Positions 37,001 through 44,432 of a stretch of DNA of 64,000 nt are shown piece after piece. This stretch comes from an uncultured Chloroflexus sp. (GTDB taxonomy: Bacteria; Chloroflexota; Chloroflexia; Chloroflexales; Chloroflexaceae): assembly GCF_937129525.1 (NCBI RefSeq), contig NZ_CAKZNK010000127.1:1-64000 (forward strand). Direction: 5' to 3'. The position numbers were made by a program, and so were the translations under genes. The notes beneath the pieces were generated by a model. It was not told the DNA's origin and did no database searches. It was given only the letters and a program-made list of their open reading frames with translations. Within the stretch, counting starts at the first letter, position 1, and each line of letters starts with the position of its first letter.

Positions 37001-37621
37001 CACAGTAGCATCGGCAGTGGCGCCGACCAGCGCGACACCCTGGTCAGCACAGCGGCTCAGTTCCGCGCCAGCGACGGTGTGACCGGCACGCTCCGCACCT
37101 ATACCCAGCTTGTGTATCAAGTCATCTACACCGATCCTGACGCAAGCGGGGCCGCAGAGGCATTGGCCGACCAGAATCCACCCGTGATTGAGCAGGTGCG
37201 GATCGGTGGGCAAGAGGCCGGATTGCAGACAGTTTCTACGCTGATTGAGGTTCTGGTGAGCGATCCCGATAACCCTGACAATCCCGATGTAACTGTCAGC
37301 GCGGTCTATCTGGAGAGTGACAATATTACGTGGTCACCACTCGTCTTTGCGCAGGATTCCCATAACCCGCGGCTCTGGACGGCCAGCGTGCCGCGTAACT
37401 GGCCAGATGTGCGGTTGATAATTACTGCTATCGATAGCGCCGGAAATTCGGTGATGTATACGGCAAAAGGGAGTTTTGCTCCTCCCACCTACCAAATACA
37501 TCTACCAATCATCACAAAAAATCCTGCCGCCAGTAGTTCGGGATCACCTTCAAGCTTCGCTGTCTACTTGCCAACCATTACCAACGACAAGCGGCAGTTG
37601 CTGGTGTTAGAGGAGTATTAG
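34100..37621 (+). CDS. Secreted caspase-fold (peptidase C25-like) protein with PPC domain and IGGQIAS repeats
   Basis: The 1173-aa protein has a signal peptide (LLLALTLFSLLLTPF) and a PPC-like beta domain (~45-245; IDYYMVVIDRPGS, DADYDLVF, PGRYFVAVAP). Seven IGGQIAS heptads (residues 148-196) are inserted into a loop of that domain. A gingipain-like peptidase domain (~250-800) follows, with LIGSDEIIPFF, FIPDLAVGRI, a candidate catalytic His in NAHFDHW (His612) and the candidate nucleophile Cys668 in SVGCHSG. The usual GHG around the His is absent, so activity is plausible but unproven. The C-terminal ~350 residues are beta-rich, ending in two IYLPxIT-like repeats (IHLPIITKN, VYLPTITND). AAGGAG precedes the ATG. 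It is probably co-transcribed with the cyclase gene upstream. Confidence 0.78.
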   Translation: MYRLLLALTLFSLLLTPFTLVPQPTPATATESTPIHLTTITELPPIDEIEPNNSITPPEVTAQPIAPERTDSWQQVISGIIASSSDIDYYMVVIDRPGSLIKLELTNLDADYDLVFGGGVDPATGVGGTTETFEFDTGEQGLEDITQIGGQIASIGGQIASIGGQIASIGGQIASIGGQIASIGGQIASIGGQIASISVNPGTRDERIETIVWQPGRYFVAVAPSSAGQIGARPYRLTITLERSTLQSLGPAPHVEFLTDEPDPEVTTLYLVNSSRMEELYPEDPNITTITATLQRWYPYQTTLVWGSSETPLVTEKGAIIDLANLEVISRSGITPFNDLLTEWSQPDNQRNPLYANYIASIIDHVIEAAIASDGSGRSSDVRIGYQLRANNDFEANNETNRETPYPNVRNIVLIGSDEIIPFFRLPDLTTIANEADYLEYLKTIDSRSNGDSIIAPDNPLGAALRNRMILSDNPYGTDRPYRFYGFPLFIPDLAVGRIVETPAEIADFLRRNVPFGEPNIQLVADIYYQTPSYSITGYDFLIDGANFISGTLRRSTETSSTAVVSRTIINNDWDRDSFEQQWLEQDLNEIFTSPIDVFSTTSTLVSSLNAHFDHWQLIPAVSRGSQPNFPADRILSVEYSSSSHQCDDYPSLCPGFFYNTIYYSVGCHSGYNVPFNAVIQSAENLPRAFYAADFAQAFNRHAGNWIGNTGYGYGTLDGVDYSERLAGLLTQELTRNEVRPDSGSETGFTYIGRSIGEAMVNAKQRYLRASIGLNAYDYKVLSIKTLYGLPWKRLFVDNPLSAPVEDLNAELPVDDRTAPVPVAGSQLTRTITFTISYDSNYLQLSRTGQTVNLRPENFTITDTFLLADTFNVTPTVTVFDLNLIGMPGLPAFTYDITALSGSDHDEHKPLVVRDVIFLGGQYNTVNNFDPTVTQIVTETFTPLITSTFEPDFSAGIGFWVPDRFFGHSSIGSGADQRDTLVSTAAQFRASDGVTGTLRTYTQLVYQVIYTDPDASGAAEALADQNPPVIEQVRIGGQEAGLQTVSTLIEVLVSDPDNPDNPDVTVSAVYLESDNITWSPLVFAQDSHNPRLWTASVPRNWPDVRLIITAIDSAGNSVMYTAKGSFAPPTYQIHLPIITKNPAASSSGSPSSFAVYLPTITNDKRQLLVLEEY
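34541..34687 (+). repeat. Seven tandem 21-bp repeats encoding IGGQIAS
   Basis: Seven in-frame 21-base units encode identical heptapeptides but differ at third positions (GGT/GGC, ATT/ATC, TCT/TCC). The peptide is thus selected while the DNA has drifted. Copy number is likely to vary between strains. Confidence 0.95.
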
Positions 37622-37623
37622 GG

Positions 37624-38286
37624 CTAAAGTAACGAGAGATGTTCACGCGCCCACAAGGCGGCCTGAGTGCGGTCACGCACAGCCAGTTTGGCAAAGATGA
37701 CGCTCAAATGGTTTTTGACTGTCCCGATACTCAGGGCAAGATATTCACCGATCTCTTGATTGGTGTAACCCTGAGCCAGCAAGCGCAGGATCTCGCGTTC
37801 GCGGGGCGTAAGTGAAATGACAGGTTCAGGCGGTGGCGGCGGAGTAGATGCTGCCGTCGCCGCCAACTGGCTCAGTCGAGGTAACAATTGTGCCGTGATT
37901 TGGGGATGGATCAGCGCGCCGCCGGTAGCGACCGTCCGGATACCATCAGCCAGCGCGCGATGATCGACATCTTTCAGCAGGTAGCCGCGCGCGCCAGCGG
38001 CAATTGACTGCAACACTTTCTCATCATCAGGAACGGTGGTGAGCATGATGACCGCAGGACGCGGCCCGCGCGCAGCTAGCTGGCGGGTTGCTTCCACACC
38101 ATCCATCACCGGCATGAGGACATCCATCAGCACCACATCAGGATCGAGCGTTGCGACGAACTCGAGCGCCTCGCGACCATTGGCGGCCTGCCCAACCACT
38201 TCAATGTCAGGCTTTCGCGCCAGTAACGTGGCGATACCGGTTCGGATCAAAGGTTGGTCATCAACAATCAGCACCCGAATCGCCAT
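37624..38286 (-). CDS. NarL/LuxR-family response regulator
   Basis: The 220-aa protein has a receiver domain (VDDQPLIRTG, phospho-acceptor Asp in DVVLMDVLMP, Lys in GYLLKD) and a C-terminal LuxR-type helix-turn-helix (LTPREREILRLLAQGYTNQEI, then LSIGTVKNHL). A proline-rich linker joins them. It is encoded directly after its kinase (2 bp gap) and ends tail to tail with the caspase-fold gene, also 2 bp apart. Its target genes are unknown; the flanking protease genes are candidates by location only. Confidence 0.95.
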   Translation of the reverse strand: MAIRVLIVDDQPLIRTGIATLLARKPDIEVVGQAANGREALEFVATLDPDVVLMDVLMPVMDGVEATRQLAARGPRPAVIMLTTVPDDEKVLQSIAAGARGYLLKDVDHRALADGIRTVATGGALIHPQITAQLLPRLSQLAATAASTPPPPPEPVISLTPREREILRLLAQGYTNQEIGEYLALSIGTVKNHLSVIFAKLAVRDRTQAALWAREHLSLL

Positions 38287-38288
38287 AG

Positions 38289-40325
38289 TTACTCCTTATG
38301 TTCAGTCGGCAACACCAGGCGCAAGCGCCAACCGCCATCGGGCAATGGCCCAGCTTCAAAACCACCACCCAACGCCTCTACCCGCTCGCGTAACCCGATC
38401 AGGCCAAAGCTGCCACTGCCAAGATCGATCGCTGGCAAAGTGCGATCGGGTTGATCGTCATTGGTGATGGTAACGACCACACAGTCACCTTCGGCCTTCA
38501 CCTGCGCCACAATGACGCTGGCGCGAGCGTGTTTGCAAGCGTTGGTTAAACCCTCCTGGACAGCGCGGTAAATACAATGCGCTACCGCAGCCGTCAATTG
38601 ATCAAGACGCCCCTGGATGTCTAGCTCTACTCGTGACCGCGTGCTATGGGCACAATGCATGGCCAGTTGACGCAAATCTGCTACCAGAGTCTCGCTATGC
38701 ACCGGCAGGTTGGCATCAACAACGGCCAGCAAATTGCGCCAGGCGCTGTGCAACAATTCGCGACTATTCACCAGATGATCGCGCGCGGCAACCGGATCCT
38801 CCGCTGCCAGTTCGGCTGCCAGTTGCAATTCGAGATTGATCAAGACCAGTTTGGAACCAAGATCGTCATGCATTTCACGGGCAAGTCGCGCCCGTTCGGC
38901 AGCCACCGTTATCGCCTGGATTTCATCGGCCTGTTGTTGCATCTCGGTCTCGAGCAGCTTGACCTGTAATTCCACCTGCTGGCGGCGCTGCATCTGGTAG
39001 CGGGCCAGTAACAACGGCGCGCTGACCAACATCGCGGCGAGGATCAGGCTCACTGTTGTAGTAGGATCAATGATTACCGGCTGCCAGAGACCGGTCAATG
39101 CCAGCAATAGTGGGAAAAGAGCGGTAAAGAGCAACCACTGCACAAGCGAGAGCCGACTGGCCATTTGCCACGCCACCAGTAAGAAACCCCAGAGCAGGGG
39201 CAGCAGATTGGTGACAGCCGCCATCAAAGTGATAGTGAGCGTCTGTGCAGCCAGTCCGAGATGAACGAAGAGGGTACGGCGCGCCTGTTGCGTGCAGGCA
39301 CTGGCAATGATCAGTAACCCACCGAGCGCCAGTAACCAGAGTAACCCACTCGCCGAGAGCTGATGCGGCTGAAGCATTGCCAGGCCAAGCGAGATGCTCA
39401 CGAAGAGTGATGGCAAGATCCATGCCAGGACGTGGTTGGGACGTGGTGAGATCAAACTGTCGTCAAGCGCGCCGACTGCCGCCAGTGGCGACGATAGTTT
39501 AGGTTGTTGCGGCAGATAGCGCAGCGCCAACACTGTAGAGCGCAACCGTTCGATAGCCGTTGCCGCTGTTGCGCGTGACAATTCGAGCGCCGTTTGCAAA
39601 CGTCCGAGATTTGATTGAGCCGTTATGAGAGCCGAGTTCATGCTTTGCTCGGCAACAGCCAGAGCCTGTTGTATCTCATGCGTCAACAGATGTAACAACC
39701 GCTGGCGTTCTTCTTGCGCCACCCGCTGTTGAATATCGCGTAGCAACGATGAGAAGATTGCGTAGCGTTGCTGCATCTGCTGTAACATGTACTGCATCTG
39801 CTCACGGCGATGCAGGTGACGGACGTAGATGAAGACGGCGATGATTGCGCAGGTGGCCGGAAACGCGATCGCCAGGTTACTTTGCAGCCATGCGATCAGA
39901 TCGTTCGAGAGCTGATAGCGCACCAATGCCCAGATCGCCCAGATACTCACCGCCGTGATTGCCCATATCCATGGCCGGAAGAGAATGATGCCTTGCAAGA
40001 CGATGATCAGGTAGAGATAGTCGATCAACGGCGCAGCGGTCAAGAGTTGCGCGCCTGCCGCCGCCATCAGTTCGAGGCCCAGCAAGACCAGTTGCCCCCA
40101 GACCGTAAGCAGGCGCAAAGGCGTTAACCAGGCCAGCCCCAACAACACACCAAGACAGGCCAGCATGCCAGCCAGACGCGGCCATTCGGCGCGGAGCGTC
40201 GCATCACCCAATCCGCTCAAGGCAATAACCAGCGTCACCAGCGAGAGCAACCCCAGCAACGCAAGGGCAGTGCGCTGGTAGCGAAAGGTTATTGCCTGGA
40301 TGAATGACGACAAGCGATGTTTCAT
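38289..40325 (-). CDS. NarL-type (HisKA_3) sensor histidine kinase with internal duplication
   Basis: The 678-aa kinase partners the response regulator 2 bp downstream. It has two similar halves. In each, five to six membrane segments (~20-170 and ~298-442) are followed by a coiled coil and a dimerisation helix. The C-terminal half has the real phospho-acceptor His486 (AERARLAREMHDDLGSKL) and an ATPase domain (~575-675; LTNACKHA, GSFGLIGLRERVEALGG). The first half has a look-alike, VAQEERQRLLHLLTHEIQQ (His216), without an ATPase domain after it. Two membrane sensor modules in one chain are uncommon. Confidence 0.9.
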   Translation of the reverse strand: MKHRLSSFIQAITFRYQRTALALLGLLSLVTLVIALSGLGDATLRAEWPRLAGMLACLGVLLGLAWLTPLRLLTVWGQLVLLGLELMAAAGAQLLTAAPLIDYLYLIIVLQGIILFRPWIWAITAVSIWAIWALVRYQLSNDLIAWLQSNLAIAFPATCAIIAVFIYVRHLHRREQMQYMLQQMQQRYAIFSSLLRDIQQRVAQEERQRLLHLLTHEIQQALAVAEQSMNSALITAQSNLGRLQTALELSRATAATAIERLRSTVLALRYLPQQPKLSSPLAAVGALDDSLISPRPNHVLAWILPSLFVSISLGLAMLQPHQLSASGLLWLLALGGLLIIASACTQQARRTLFVHLGLAAQTLTITLMAAVTNLLPLLWGFLLVAWQMASRLSLVQWLLFTALFPLLLALTGLWQPVIIDPTTTVSLILAAMLVSAPLLLARYQMQRRQQVELQVKLLETEMQQQADEIQAITVAAERARLAREMHDDLGSKLVLINLELQLAAELAAEDPVAARDHLVNSRELLHSAWRNLLAVVDANLPVHSETLVADLRQLAMHCAHSTRSRVELDIQGRLDQLTAAVAHCIYRAVQEGLTNACKHARASVIVAQVKAEGDCVVVTITNDDQPDRTLPAIDLGSGSFGLIGLRERVEALGGGFEAGPLPDGGWRLRLVLPTEHKE

Positions 40326-40435
40326 ACCTATGAGTGTATCACATCAGGCGAAACAGGTTGATCGCATCGCCAATCGGGCACAACCCACGCAATGACTTGG
40401 GAGCGTTTACAGTTTAACGAAACGCAAGCGGCAAC

Positions 40436-42754
40436 TTACTCACCCAACGCCCGCCGCACTGCCGCTGCCACATCGAGGATGCCGGCGCCAGCCACATTGC
40501 CATCACCGCAACGGTTGCCATCAGGAGCAGCGTAGGGTCGGGCAGTTTCAAGCAAGATGCGCTCGGTTGTCACAATATCGCCGATCAATGTCGGGTTGGC
40601 CGACCAGATCAGGGCCACAGCCCCGGCCACGTGTGGCCCGGCCATCGAGGTGCCATCAGCCCGCGCATAACTCTGGTTGGGAAAGGCTGATAACACATCC
40701 GTCCCCGGCGCAACCAGATCGGGTTTCACTCGCTCACTGCCATCGCTCAGCACCGGCCCGACACTGCTAAACACTGCCACGTTACCATCTGCATCGAGAG
40801 CGCCGACCGTCAACACCTCATCGTAGATCGCCAATGGCGCATTGAGTGAACTACAGGCCGGCCCATCATTGCCGGCACTGGCAACAACGAAGACACCGGC
40901 GGCCCGCAGGGCCTGCACTGCGGGCTGGAGTGAGGTCGGAGTGCATCCCTCAAGATCCTGCGGACAACCCCACGAGTTGTTGAGCACGTGAGCGCCGCGC
41001 GTTGGGTTGCCATCGCGGAATGGATCGCCATTGGGAGGGTAGGGCGCAAAGAGAAATTGCATGCAGTCGAGGTAGCGTGGCGCATTGCCGAGATTGCGAG
41101 CTAGATTGACACATCCGATCCACTGCGCATCAGGCGCAACACCAACGTTGTTCCCTAGCACCGTTGCCAGGGTATGTGTGCCATGCCCGCCAACATCGTA
41201 AGGAGCGGTTGCCCCTGTCCACGGATCGAGCCAGTGGTAGGCGTGGTCGGTTCCGCTGGCAGTGCGACCAGCGTAAGCATCGCTCAGTTCGGGATGATCG
41301 GCATCGACCCCTGAATCGGCTTGCCCGACGATGATACCGGCGCCACGCACCCCCATTGCCCACACTTCCGGCGCGCCGATCATGACCAGATTCCAGAGCG
41401 GCTCTGTCGGTGGTGATTGATCACCGCTTACCGTTATCGGCGCAACTGGCAATGGCCTTAGATGTGGCACAGGAATCACTGTCGCCACTTCTGGCCGATT
41501 CTGCAACCAGAGCCGCAAGGGCAAATCACCCTCAACTTCGAGCGCATTGACCAGGTAATAAGGAGTGTAACGAACGCCGATCTGGTTGAGCGCAGCGCGC
41601 AGATCAGCCTGAGTAGTCATGGCGTGATCGGTCAGTCGCTGGTAAACAGCTAGCCGGCGCTGCTGATAGCTGGTCAGGGTAGATAGTTGACTGACATCGG
41701 CCTGATCACGCAGGATTACAAACAGGCGGTCACCGGTTGGCACTGCTCTCTCACCGCTGATCAACAGCGCCAATCCGGTTAATGCCGCTAATCCTGCGCC
41801 GACTATGTGAAAGCGCTGATTGGCAACCAGCAGCGCCAGCGGCGTTGCCAGGAGCGCCAGCAGCGCCTGCCCGACCGCAGCCAGGAGCGCCAGATGGAAC
41901 CCTTCGGGAAAACCGCCAAAGAGCAGCAGCAGCACCAGCGCATCGGGATCGGTCAGCGCCAGCGGCACCCCAAAAAAGAACAGACCAAACAGCGCCGAAA
42001 CCGGCGCCACAGCCGCAACACCGACCTGACGACCTGTGGCGAGCCAGAGCCAGCCCCCGGCTGGCGCGCTGAAGAAGAAGAGCAGAGATGCGCTATTCGG
42101 CCCTAGCGCCCGGCTTAAAATGAGCAGCAGCAGACTCAGCGTCGCTCCTTCGGCCAGCCACACCCCGGTTCCAACTTCGGCTCGCTGCCAGCTTAGCAAT
42201 GGTCGCCATGCCAGCAATTGCCCACCGGCCCAGCCTACCGTCGCGCCGAGCAACAATGTCAGCGCCAGATCGAGCCACGAACCGGGTACACCGATGGCCA
42301 GCCAGGGTAAGCTAATGATCAGACCAGTGCTGATCACAACCGGCGACCAGACAGCCCGCGCCGGTCTGCGGATAAGCCACGCAACGATGATCGCGTAGAG
42401 CAGGCTCAGGCCGAGTTGGATCAATACGATCACCTGACTCTCCGCCGACGGCAAGAAGATGGTTACTGCAAGCAATGCCGGCAATGGGAGCGCAGCCAGC
42501 CAGCGTAACGCAGCATCGCGCGCGGTGCCGTCACTTAGCCATGCCCAGAGCGCGAATGCTACTGCGCCTATGCCAAGGCTGATCCAGACAACAATTGCCT
42601 GCCCGGTATCACCTGATCCCAGTAGACTAACGCCAAGTTCCACCAGTCGTAAAAAACCGCCGATGGTTAGCGCAATGATCAGAATGGCGGCCAGTAGACA
42701 ACCTTTTGCTTTCGAAAACCCGGCGGAAGAAGCTGTTTTATCAAATGATCCCAT
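40436..42754 (-). CDS. Polytopic membrane subtilase (S8 serine protease)
   Basis: From ATG 42754 the protein is 772 aa. About ten membrane segments fill the first ~335 residues; a short I9-like inhibitor domain follows (RLFVILRDQADVSQL ... ALEVEGDLP), then a full subtilase domain. The catalytic triad is intact: Asp480 (VGQADSGVD), His524 (GGHGTHT) and Ser703 (DGTSMAGPH), with the oxyanion Asn in ASAGNDGP. A membrane domain in place of the normal signal peptide ties the protease to the membrane; its side depends on the helix count. The frame is open to 42835, but that start lies inside purF. It diverges from purF. Confidence 0.88.
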   Translation of the reverse strand: MGSFDKTASSAGFSKAKGCLLAAILIIALTIGGFLRLVELGVSLLGSGDTGQAIVVWISLGIGAVAFALWAWLSDGTARDAALRWLAALPLPALLAVTIFLPSAESQVIVLIQLGLSLLYAIIVAWLIRRPARAVWSPVVISTGLIISLPWLAIGVPGSWLDLALTLLLGATVGWAGGQLLAWRPLLSWQRAEVGTGVWLAEGATLSLLLLILSRALGPNSASLLFFFSAPAGGWLWLATGRQVGVAAVAPVSALFGLFFFGVPLALTDPDALVLLLLFGGFPEGFHLALLAAVGQALLALLATPLALLVANQRFHIVGAGLAALTGLALLISGERAVPTGDRLFVILRDQADVSQLSTLTSYQQRRLAVYQRLTDHAMTTQADLRAALNQIGVRYTPYYLVNALEVEGDLPLRLWLQNRPEVATVIPVPHLRPLPVAPITVSGDQSPPTEPLWNLVMIGAPEVWAMGVRGAGIIVGQADSGVDADHPELSDAYAGRTASGTDHAYHWLDPWTGATAPYDVGGHGTHTLATVLGNNVGVAPDAQWIGCVNLARNLGNAPRYLDCMQFLFAPYPPNGDPFRDGNPTRGAHVLNNSWGCPQDLEGCTPTSLQPAVQALRAAGVFVVASAGNDGPACSSLNAPLAIYDEVLTVGALDADGNVAVFSSVGPVLSDGSERVKPDLVAPGTDVLSAFPNQSYARADGTSMAGPHVAGAVALIWSANPTLIGDIVTTERILLETARPYAAPDGNRCGDGNVAGAGILDVAAAVRRALGE

Positions 42755-42833
42755 AGCGATCCGTGTTATACTTTCTCTGTAAAAGCAAAGATGCAATCCA
42801 TCCCCAAACCTGCGCGCAGGAGGATTATTTCCC

Positions 42834-44306
42834 ATGAACGATCAATCGCTTGCAAGCGTAGCTGATCGTAATGATACCATTGCCGGCGGTAACCCCGATC
42901 CTACCAGTGGTGATGACAAACCCGGTCACGAATGTGGTATCTTTGGTATCGTTGCCGCCGACGCTGATGTTGCCCGCCTGACTTTCTTCGGCCTCTATGC
43001 CCTCCAGCACCGTGGTCAGGAGAGTGCCGGTATTGCGGTTAGCAATGGACGCAGCATTCGATACTACAAAAATATGGGCCTGGTAGCGCAAGTCTTTGAT
43101 GAAGAGAAGCTGCGCCCGCTCTCCGGCTATATGGCAATCGGCCATACGCGCTATTCCACAACCGGTTCCTCGAAGCTAGAAAATGCGCAACCGTTTGTCG
43201 TTGAGAGCGCACTGGGTCCCCTGGCTGTCGGTCACAATGGTAATCTAACCAATGCCTCAGCCTTGCGCCGCGAATTGTTGCAGCGTGGCGTTGGTCTTAC
43301 CAGCAGTAGCGACAGCGAGGTGATTACCCAGATGCTGGCCGGCGGCGAGGGACGAACATGGGAAGAGAAGCTGAAGGTCTTCATGGTGCGAGCGCAGGGT
43401 GCCTACTGCCTCACGGTACTCACACGCGATGCGCTTTACGCAGTTCGCGATCCGTGGGGTTTGCACCCGCTTTGCCTCGGCCAGCTTGGCGATCAGGGTT
43501 GGGTGGTTGCCTCAGAAAGTTGTGCGTTAGGTACAATCGGCGCTCAATTCGCGCGCGAGATCGAGCCAGGAGAGATTCTCAAACTGACTCTCGATGGGCC
43601 ACAGGTCATCTCACTGCAACCATCGATCCAGCGGGCAGCATGTCTGTTTGAGTATATCTACTTTGCCCGCCCCGATAGCGTTCTGGACGGTAAGGTACTA
43701 CACGCGATGCGCGTGGCCCAGGGGCGTGAATTGGCCCGTGAAGCTCCCTGCGATGCTGATGTGGTGATTGCTGTACCCGATAGCGCTACTCCAGCGGCAA
43801 TCGGGTACGCCCAGGAATCGGGGATTCCGTATTCTGAAGGTTTGATCAAGAACCGCTACATTGGACGTACCTTCATTCAACCCGACGACCGGCTACGTCA
43901 GCTTGGCATTGCGCTCAAATTCAATGCGCTGACCGATAATCTGGCCGGTAAACGGGTAGTGCTGGTCGATGATAGTATCGTTCGCGGTAACACAAGTGGC
44001 CCGATTGTGCGCTTATTGCGCGAGGCCGGCGCGCGCGAAGTGCATGTGCGCGTCTCATCGCCACCGATTCGCCACCCCTGTTTCCTCGGCGTGGATATGG
44101 CGACCTACCCTGAGCTGATCGCGCATCGCCTGACGATTGAAGGTATCCGGCAACATCTCGGTGCCGACAGTCTCGCCTATCTCAGCCTTGAAGGATTGAT
44201 CCGCTCTACCGGTCGCGATCCCGCCACCTTCTGCACCGGCTGTTTTACCGGTCGTTATCCGGTCGAGGTGGAACTGGTTGACAAAGAGGTCTTTGAGTTG
44301 CGCTAA
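42834..44306 (+). CDS. purF: Amidophosphoribosyltransferase
   Basis: PurF makes 5-phosphoribosylamine from PRPP and glutamine, the first committed step of purine synthesis. The 490-aa protein has the N-terminal nucleophile Cys34 (GHECGIFGIV), exposed by removal of an unusually long 33-residue propeptide, followed by LYALQHRGQESAGIA. The PRPP loop is VVLVDDSIVRGNTSG. Four cysteines (RAACLFEY, RHPCFLG, CTGC) match the [4Fe-4S] ligands of the B. subtilis-type enzyme. AGGAGG lies ten bases before the ATG. A bidirectional hairpin follows. No other purine gene is adjacent. Confidence 0.97.
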   Translation: MNDQSLASVADRNDTIAGGNPDPTSGDDKPGHECGIFGIVAADADVARLTFFGLYALQHRGQESAGIAVSNGRSIRYYKNMGLVAQVFDEEKLRPLSGYMAIGHTRYSTTGSSKLENAQPFVVESALGPLAVGHNGNLTNASALRRELLQRGVGLTSSSDSEVITQMLAGGEGRTWEEKLKVFMVRAQGAYCLTVLTRDALYAVRDPWGLHPLCLGQLGDQGWVVASESCALGTIGAQFAREIEPGEILKLTLDGPQVISLQPSIQRAACLFEYIYFARPDSVLDGKVLHAMRVAQGRELAREAPCDADVVIAVPDSATPAAIGYAQESGIPYSEGLIKNRYIGRTFIQPDDRLRQLGIALKFNALTDNLAGKRVVLVDDSIVRGNTSGPIVRLLREAGAREVHVRVSSPPIRHPCFLGVDMATYPELIAHRLTIEGIRQHLGADSLAYLSLEGLIRSTGRDPATFCTGCFTGRYPVEVELVDKEVFELR

Positions 44307-44346
44307 ATAAAGCGTTACCCACAGCGCGAATGGTCGCCAGCGCGCG

Positions 44347-44383
44347 ATGGCAACAGCAGTTAGAAGCACGCTGCTGTTGCCAT
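44347..44383. terminator. Bidirectional hairpin between purF and the amidase gene
   Basis: A perfect 13-bp stem (ATGGCAACAGCAG and its complement) with an 11-base loop lies in the 126-bp gap between two convergent genes. It lacks a clear T-tract. Confidence 0.6.
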
Positions 44384-44432
44384 TATCTCGTTAACCGTAT
44401 CTTTTGAGTCGCTGTGCAGTCTGTTGCCTGCT

